A DNA stretch of 17,869 nucleotides. Origin: Fibrobacter sp. UBA4309 (GTDB lineage: Bacteria; Fibrobacterota; Fibrobacteria; Fibrobacterales; Fibrobacteraceae). A program made the position numbers and the translations under genes. The stretch covers positions 1 through 17,869 of the forward strand of contig NZ_DGUN01000030.1 of NCBI RefSeq assembly GCF_002395745.1, given 5' to 3'. A model generated the notes under the pieces. The model ran no database searches. It was not told the origin of the DNA and saw nothing but the letters and a program-made list of their open reading frames with translations. Shown here piece after piece: positions 14,544 through 17,869 of this stretch (its first letter is position 1; the number at the start of each line of letters is the position of its first letter).

Positions 14544-14981
14544 ATGAAACGGCGTAAAAAACGTACTCCTATGAACCGCTCGCAGATGATGCAGGCGGTT
14601 CATTCTGAAGATACAAGACCTGAGCTGATTGTCCGCAAGGAACTGTTCCGCTCGGGTTTTCGCTATAGACTCCACCGCCGTGATTTACCGGGTTCGCCCG
14701 ATTTATATATCCTGAAGTACGGGGTGGTCGTTTTTGTCAACGGTTGCTTTTGGCACCAGCATGGCTGCAAGTTTACGAGCCGTCCCAAGAGCAATTCCGA
14801 TTTTTGGAACGATAAGTTTACAAATAACGTTGTGCGTGATATTAGGACGAACTGGAAACTGTCGCTGCAGGGATTTCGCGTGGCGACCGTCTGGGAATGT
14901 TCTGTCAAGAACGACTTTAAACGTACCCTGGAACGACTCAAGGCGTTCATCGTAGGCGACGAAGAAACGATAGAGATATAA
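14544..14981 (+). CDS. vsr: Very short patch repair endonuclease Vsr
   Basis: This 145-residue protein has the Vsr layout: the N-terminal MNRSQMMQAVHSEDTRPEL, YRLHRRDLPGSPDLY with the metal-binding Asp53, and FVNGCFWHQHGC (64-75) with Cys68, His71, His73 and Cys75. Further on are FWNDKFTNNVVRD and WECSV (Cys119), the last zinc-type cysteine. Vsr nicks 5' of T in T:G mismatches that arise from deamination of 5-methylcytosine and normally accompanies a Dcm-type methyltransferase. None is present in this window. A TGA lies immediately before the ATG; Met10 (14571) is an alternative start. The residue before the GCFWH motif is Asn66, where E. coli Vsr has His. Confidence 0.88.
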   Translation: MKRRKKRTPMNRSQMMQAVHSEDTRPELIVRKELFRSGFRYRLHRRDLPGSPDLYILKYGVVVFVNGCFWHQHGCKFTSRPKSNSDFWNDKFTNNVVRDIRTNWKLSLQGFRVATVWECSVKNDFKRTLERLKAFIVGDEETIEI

Positions 14982-15011
14982 GACACATTTTTTGGATTTT
15001 ACGAGGTGCCA

Positions 15012-15944
15012 ATGTCTATTCTTGAAAAAATCAGTGATTTTATCGGCAAGTGGATGGCCGTTGTCGTGTTGATTATTGCGGCGCTTTCACTATTTGTTCC
15101 CAAAATGACACTCTGGATTGAACTCGGCTGGGTGAATTACCTTCTGATGGTCGTGATGTTCGGCATGGGGCTCACGCTCAGGCTGGGCGATTTCAAGCTC
15201 GTGTTTACGCGCCCCAAAGAAATTACGATTGGATGTGCATCGCAATTCATCGTGATGCCTGCACTCGCATTCTTGCTTTCCAAGATTTTCGGGCTCGACG
15301 CCGCGCTGATGGCGGGCGTGGTTCTCGTAGGCACCTGCCCTGGCGGGACATCTAGCAACGTGATTACATACCTATCGAAAGGCGACGTGGCGCTCTCCGT
15401 GGGTATGACGAGCGTGAATACGCTGCTCGCTCCCGTGCTGACGCCGGCGATTACTTACCTGCTCTTGCGCACCACCGTGAACGTCGACGTGCTGGCGATG
15501 TTCCTTTCCATCGTGAAGGTTGTCATCGTGCCGATTGCGCTCGGGTTAATCATCAACAAGTTTTTCGGCAAATGGACTGCCCGCGCTGTGAAGGTTCTGC
15601 CGCTCGTTTCCGTGATTGCCATCGCGATGATTGTGGCCGCAGTCGTTTCGCACAACGCCGCAAAGATTCTTTCGACAGGTGCCATCGTGTTCGCGGTGGT
15701 GATTTTGCACAACCTGCTCGGCTACGGCTGCGGTTTTGGCCTCGGAAAGTTGCTGAAATTCTCTACACCCAAGACGAAGGCACTTTCCATCGAAATCGGC
15801 ATGCAGAATTCCGGACTCGCTACAAGCCTTGCGGCGACTGCGTTCTCGGGCCTTGCCATGGCGACTGTGCCTGGCGCCATATTCTCCGTGTGGCACAACA
15901 TTTCGGGAGCGATTTTGGCGAATGTTTATCGCCGGAAGGAATAG
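15012..15944 (+). CDS. Bile acid:sodium symporter (BASS) family protein
   Basis: This 310-residue membrane protein has about nine to ten hydrophobic segments. Family landmarks are VVMFGMGLTLRLGDF (47-61), the crossover motif CPGGTSSNVITYLSKGDVAL (109-128) and EIGMQNSGLA (261-270), which form the two discontinuous helices and Na+ sites in ASBT-type structures. Bacterial members carry various organic anions such as pantoate, oxo-acids and bile-acid-like compounds; no specific substrate can be inferred. The GAGG site 5 nt before ATG 15012 selects this start over the in-frame GTG at 15006. It ends 45 nt before the next gene. Confidence 0.93.
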   Translation: MSILEKISDFIGKWMAVVVLIIAALSLFVPKMTLWIELGWVNYLLMVVMFGMGLTLRLGDFKLVFTRPKEITIGCASQFIVMPALAFLLSKIFGLDAALMAGVVLVGTCPGGTSSNVITYLSKGDVALSVGMTSVNTLLAPVLTPAITYLLLRTTVNVDVLAMFLSIVKVVIVPIALGLIINKFFGKWTARAVKVLPLVSVIAIAMIVAAVVSHNAAKILSTGAIVFAVVILHNLLGYGCGFGLGKLLKFSTPKTKALSIEIGMQNSGLATSLAATAFSGLAMATVPGAIFSVWHNISGAILANVYRRKE

Positions 15945-15960
15945 CAGGCTTTAAAAAGGC

Positions 15961-15966
15961 TATCTT
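15961..15966 (+). promoter_or_regulatory. -10-like TATCTT for the zinc-ribbon membrane protein
   Basis: TATCTT followed by AGGAG 15 nt later and ATG at 15990. No convincing -35; weak partial inverted repeat TAGC...GCTA overlaps it. Confidence 0.35.
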
Positions 15967-15989
15967 TCTAGCAGCTTTTAGGAGTTTAT

Positions 15990-16445
15990 ATGAAAATGAA
16001 TTATGCCGAATGGGTTTGCCCGGAATGCAAGACCAAGAACCGCGAAACTTGCAACATGTGGATGTACGGCAGTCCGATTCGCGAATGCAAGGCCTGCCGC
16101 AGCGAATACCTGGACAGGCGCTGGCGCGAGGTGGCAATTGACGGATTTGATCCGCGTAGCAAGAATGCAAAATTCTACGCAAAAGGAGCCGCATTCCTTT
16201 TGTCAATGGCAATAATCTGCGGGGTATTACTTCAAACTTCATTCGTACATGGAAACAATTTCACAAAGCTTACCCTGGCGTGCATCCTATGCTCGCTATT
16301 CGGCGTCGTTAGCGGATTCATCGCGCTCCGGATCAAGCTCGGCTTCGCAGCCAAGGACAACGATAAGTTTATGGCCGAATCCAAGGCGCGCCTAGGCGAC
16401 CCGAAATACGTCGAAAAAATACGAAAGTTTGGATACAAAATTTAA
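15990..16445 (+). CDS. Zinc-ribbon, two-helix membrane protein of unknown function
   Basis: This 151-residue protein starts with a rubredoxin-like zinc ribbon, two CxxC knuckles at Cys10/Cys13 (VCPECKTKN) and Cys33/Cys36 (ECKACRSEY). Two transmembrane segments follow at about 66-86 and 93-115, then a basic cytoplasmic tail. I do not recognise a named family. AGGAG lies before the ATG. The gene ends exactly where the rearranged patch begins: the following bases read as part of a GNAT acetyltransferase in another frame. Confidence 0.75.
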   Translation: MKMNYAEWVCPECKTKNRETCNMWMYGSPIRECKACRSEYLDRRWREVAIDGFDPRSKNAKFYAKGAAFLLSMAIICGVLLQTSFVHGNNFTKLTLACILCSLFGVVSGFIALRIKLGFAAKDNDKFMAESKARLGDPKYVEKIRKFGYKI

Positions 16446-16567
16446 ATCACCTTCTCGTGCGCCCCGAATACCAAGGCCAAAGCATCGGCAAGGAACTCGT
16501 GGAACGTATCAAGGAAATCTACAAGGATTACCAGCCTGTGGACGTAGGTTCCTTTTTCACCCAATAG
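16445..16567 (+). pseudogene. Sliver of a GNAT acetyltransferase gene
   Basis: Reading from 16445 gives NHLLVRPEYQGQSIGKELVE and then RIKEIYKDYQPVDVG before a stop at 16565-16567. VRPEYQGQSIG matches acetyl-CoA-binding motif A (R/Q-x-x-G-x-G/A) of GNAT N-acetyltransferases, and the next residues fit the following helix. There is no start codon and no N- or C-terminal remainder. The likely GNAT-derived part is only about 100 bp (16446 to about 16545); the last codons come from the end of the opposite-strand ORF. I read it as a deletion or recombination scar. Confidence 0.7.
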
Positions 16568-17025
16568 CCGCCAGTCTTTTTAGAACCACGACGTTCAATA
16601 AGTTCTTTTTTACGCAAAGACGAAACAACCTTATCAAGTGTGTCAATAGGCATTTGTAGTCTGCCAGAAAGTTCTTTTATCATAACTCCAGGTCTTTTTG
16701 TGATTTCCAGGAACACTTTCTGCTGTGTTTCATTTAGTTCAATTTTTAATCCGCCACTTAATCCGCCACTTAATCCGCCATTTAATCCGCCAAAATTGCT
16801 CTTTTCTGACACATGATCAAGAGGCCGTTTCTTCGTTTTTCGAGCAAAAGACCCAAATTGAATATTTACATCAGGATAGAACCTAAAGAAACCTCGACAA
16901 TCGAGTTCACCAATATTTTCCAGCAAATTATCCCTGCTATATCTCGCTGTTACAACATCTTTGGGGTCCAAATCTACCGAATTTTGCATAAATTCAGAAA
17001 AAGCTTCATTTATTGTTTTAGCCAT
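16528..17025 (-). CDS. Chimeric ORF: truncated nucleotidyltransferase N-terminus joined to a winged-helix tail
   Basis: The 165-residue ORF has two unrelated parts. Residues 1-70 (INEAFSEFMQNSVDLD, TARYSRDNLLENI, FGSFARKTKKRPLD) match the start of SMODS/CD-NTase-like nucleotidyltransferases and stop at the point where the catalytic D-I-D should follow. After HVSEKSNF come the GGLNGGLSGGLSGGL repeat and a winged helix (about 96-156) with KELSGRLQMPIDTLDKVVSS and GSKKTGGYWV, as at the C-terminus of AlbA_2/ATP-binding regulators. It cannot be an active nucleotidyltransferase as read. The last residues overlap the GNAT sliver. GGGAGG precedes the ATG, so it may still be translated, and a DNA-binding role for the tail is possible. 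Confidence 0.6.
   Translation of the reverse strand: MAKTINEAFSEFMQNSVDLDPKDVVTARYSRDNLLENIGELDCRGFFRFYPDVNIQFGSFARKTKKRPLDHVSEKSNFGGLNGGLSGGLSGGLKIELNETQQKVFLEITKRPGVMIKELSGRLQMPIDTLDKVVSSLRKKELIERRGSKKTGGYWVKKEPTSTGW
16747..16794. repeat. Four 12-bp tandem repeats encoding GGL(N/S)
   Basis: Four copies of TAATCCGCCACT (the third and fourth with TT or AA at the end) encode the GGLNGGLSGGLSGGL spacer of the opposite-strand ORF. Such repeats expand and contract by slippage and often occur just before the winged helix in AlbA_2-type proteins. Confidence 0.85.
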
Positions 17026-17060
17026 ATATCCTCCCTACCATAATTTCCCTCATGAAGCTA

Positions 17061-17089
17061 TTGACTTCAGCACAAAAATATTGTATATT
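17061..17089 (+). promoter_or_regulatory. Strong sigma70-type promoter of the candidate small RNA
   Basis: TTGACT (17061-17066), exactly 17 nt, TATATT (17084-17089). Predicted +1 is at 17096-17097. This is one of the two best -35/-10 pairs in the window and no protein-coding gene follows it on this strand. Confidence 0.65.
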
Positions 17090-17095
17090 ATGGTC

Positions 17096-17182
17096 AAGTT
17101 CAGCAATGAACTTTGCCGGGGCTATATGCTCGGGCAGCCAGGGTTTTCCACGTTTTTGTGCCGAAAAAACGTGGATTTTTTT
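17096..17182 (+). ncRNA. Candidate structured small RNA, about 87 nt
   Basis: The predicted transcript starts about 7 nt after the TATATT -10. Its first bases form a perfect 7-bp hairpin AAGTTCA-GCAA-TGAACTT (17096-17113) with a GNRA tetraloop. A second stem pairs TGCC with GGCA and, inside, GGGC with GCTC around a TATAT loop (about 17114-17136). After a single-stranded stretch (CCAGGGTTTT) comes a perfect 10-bp stem and T-tract. It runs opposite to the chimeric ORF and the toxin ORF, and its 3' tail reaches the toxin stop codon. Alternatives are a short leaderless peptide or a transposon remnant. I recognise no known RNA family in it. Confidence 0.6.
17148..17182 (+). terminator. Rho-independent terminator of the small RNA
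   Basis: CCACGTTTTT (17148-17157) pairs perfectly with AAAAACGTGG (17165-17174) around GTGCCGA, followed by seven T. On the minus strand the stem is followed by AAAACCC, so its orientation is clearly plus. Confidence 0.85.
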
Positions 17183-17717
17183 ATATCTCGTCAAAATCAA
17201 ACCTCCTTACATCCGAGCCAATAATAACAAAAAGGGTTCCGACCTTCTTGTTTTTTACATGTTTTTTTATTTTGCCCAATACGCGGGAAACATTCCTTTC
17301 ATCAAGCAGTCTCAAAACCACATTATTCGCCTGCTTAAGAGCCTCTACAAAGCGCTGCTCCACCTTCGAAAGCTTAACTTGTTTAAAATCATATATCAAT
17401 CCATCAATGATTGCATCGGGATTCTTGCCCACAGCATTGTTTTCAGGCAACATCCAAACGAAATGTCCCGCAGCAGCCAACATTGATGCAATCTCCATTT
17501 CTTTTTCAAGAACATCCTTTGCATTCTTGCTCTTTTCAGATTGTATTTTTCGGGTCTTAGAGAGTCGCACCCCATTTACGCGAATCCAATCCTCTTCGGG
17601 AAATTTTGTCAAAGCCAAATTTTTTGCGGCAAGTTCGTACGCCGACTTTAGCGAAGCGTCCAACTTCGCCATTCTGCGTTTCTGCGAACTTCTTTTTGTT
17701 TTCACTTTTTTGGTCAA
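17181..17717 (-). CDS. CdiA C-terminal-like nuclease (tRNase) toxin domain protein
   Basis: The 178-residue ORF has a basic N-terminus (KKVKTKRSSQKRR), then a domain like the CdiA C-terminal tRNA nuclease family of contact-dependent inhibition and phage-borne polymorphic toxins. Visible signs are EKEMEIASMLAAAGHFVWML (Glu75) and PE, then GKNPDAIIDGLIYDFKQVK with Asp101, Asp105 and a D-x-K (Asp110, Lys112), a PD-(D/E)XK-type core. ALKQANNVVLRLLDE and a final VIIGSDVRRFDF complete the fold. The TTG start at 17717 has GGAG 6 nt upstream; ATG 17672 is the alternative. No delivery domain, signal peptide or adjacent immunity gene is visible, so it may be a toxin tip cut from a larger gene. Confidence 0.65.
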   Translation of the reverse strand: MTKKVKTKRSSQKRRMAKLDASLKSAYELAAKNLALTKFPEEDWIRVNGVRLSKTRKIQSEKSKNAKDVLEKEMEIASMLAAAGHFVWMLPENNAVGKNPDAIIDGLIYDFKQVKLSKVEQRFVEALKQANNVVLRLLDERNVSRVLGKIKKHVKNKKVGTLFVIIGSDVRRFDFDEI

Positions 17718-17811
17718 AACAATCTCCGATTGCCAACATTCTTAAACGTATCGAATTCGCTACGTTTAAGAAATCTTTTAGGGCCTTGATGATATTTTCA
17801 CCTCCTTTCAT
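17557..17811 (-). CDS. Short overlapping ORF, doubtful; possible displaced N-terminus of the toxin gene
   Basis: This 84-residue ORF starts with MKGGENIIKALKDFLNVANS and its ATG overlaps the TGA of the preceding gene. Only about its first 30 residues lie outside the toxin ORF; the rest overlaps the toxin in another frame and looks non-coding. AAAGGAGGTGA inside codons 2-5 is a near-perfect ribosome binding site with no ATG at the right distance. Either this is a tiny coupled gene, or a frameshift or deletion has separated an N-terminus from the toxin domain. Confidence 0.3.
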   Translation of the reverse strand: MKGGENIIKALKDFLNVANSIRLRMLAIGDCFDQKSENKKKFAETQNGEVGRFAKVGVRTCRKKFGFDKISRRGLDSRKWGATL

Positions 17812-17869
17812 CCTCTCGGATAGCGTAGTTTAGCGCCGCATTTAGGGCAACGCAGAATCAGTTCCTTAA
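17808..17869 (-). CDS. C-terminal end of a zinc-knuckle protein (partial)
   Basis: Minus-strand codons from the window edge read KELILRCPKCGAKLRYPRG and then TGA (17810-17808). The CPKCG knuckle resembles the last metal-binding pair of small zinc-ribbon proteins, including phage Com-like proteins. Its start lies outside the window. The stop overlaps the ATG of the next short ORF, suggesting the two belong to one operon, possibly of prophage or integrative-element origin. Confidence 0.55.
   Translation of the reverse strand, partial: KELILRCPKCGAKLRYPRG

Noticed and set aside
13164..14675. 503-codon minus-strand frame antisense to the sugar porter
   Set aside because: The sugar porter has all family motifs on the plus strand; the antisense frame is His/Arg/Asp-rich and low in hydrophobic residues, as expected for a shadow.
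16747..16794. 12-bp tandem repeats considered as a CRISPR-like or iteron array
   Set aside because: Units are contiguous without spacers and encode an in-frame GGLN/GGLS linker, which explains the period.
17018..17200. 60-residue minus-strand ORF across the small RNA region
   Set aside because: It overlaps the sRNA promoter and terminator stem, has no ribosome binding site or recognisable motif.
17052..17486. Plus-strand 144-codon ORF covering the small RNA and the toxin 3' half
   Set aside because: It crosses a strong terminator and runs antisense to the toxin domain; the RNA interpretation explains the signals better.

Overview
The window looks like a chromosomal segment from a Fibrobacter-type bacterium (Fibrobacterota, FCB group). 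The evidence is a FISUMP (Fibrobacter succinogenes major paralogous) domain protein, a TIGR02147-family protein, several lipoproteins with poly-serine linkers after the lipobox, and an MPCGKKRKR small ribosomal-type protein. Base composition is moderately GC-rich up to about 16.4 kb and visibly more AT-rich afterwards.

Layout. 1-1200 (minus): the start of a tiny basic ribosomal-type protein and dusA, a tRNA dihydrouridine synthase. 1283-4749 (plus): a FISUMP lipoprotein, a two-helix membrane protein and a Cys-rich C_GCAxxG_C_C protein; then, from its own promoter, a lipoprotein with a possible TIM-barrel hydrolase domain, and hisH, closed by a strong terminator. 4936-9008 (plus): a TIGR02147 protein translationally coupled (ATGA) to the first of two large lipoproteins. 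Together the two lipoproteins carry four copies of one Cys-rich, probably beta-sandwich domain; the module ends at a strong hairpin. 9067-11512 (minus): rph (RNase PH), pheA (prephenate dehydratase) and an NlpC/P60 lipoprotein, with three different heptanucleotide repeat arrays between and beside them. 11592-16445 (plus): an NSS-family Na+ symporter, an MFS sugar porter, a solitary vsr, a bile-acid/Na+ symporter-family protein and a zinc-ribbon membrane protein.

16446-17869 is a scrambled accessory patch. It holds a sliver of a GNAT acetyltransferase and a chimeric ORF that joins the N-terminus of a nucleotidyltransferase, cut just before its catalytic DxD, to a winged-helix tail. It also holds a CdiA-CT-like nuclease toxin ORF with no visible immunity gene and the end of a zinc-knuckle protein. 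Between the chimera and the toxin, on the opposite strand, lies a compact candidate small RNA of about 87 nt. It has a TTGACT-17-TATATT promoter, a 5' hairpin starting at the predicted +1, a central hairpin and a perfect 10-bp terminator stem with a T-tract. I consider this and the TIGR02147/four-domain lipoprotein module the best candidates for undescribed biology.

A recurring regulatory pattern is also visible. Several genes without a Shine-Dalgarno sequence (dusA, the TIGR02147 gene, pheA, the NSS symporter, and nearly so rph) have a TAnnTT element 6-7 nt before the ATG, as expected for leaderless transcripts. All functional assignments come from reading motifs; no database search was run.
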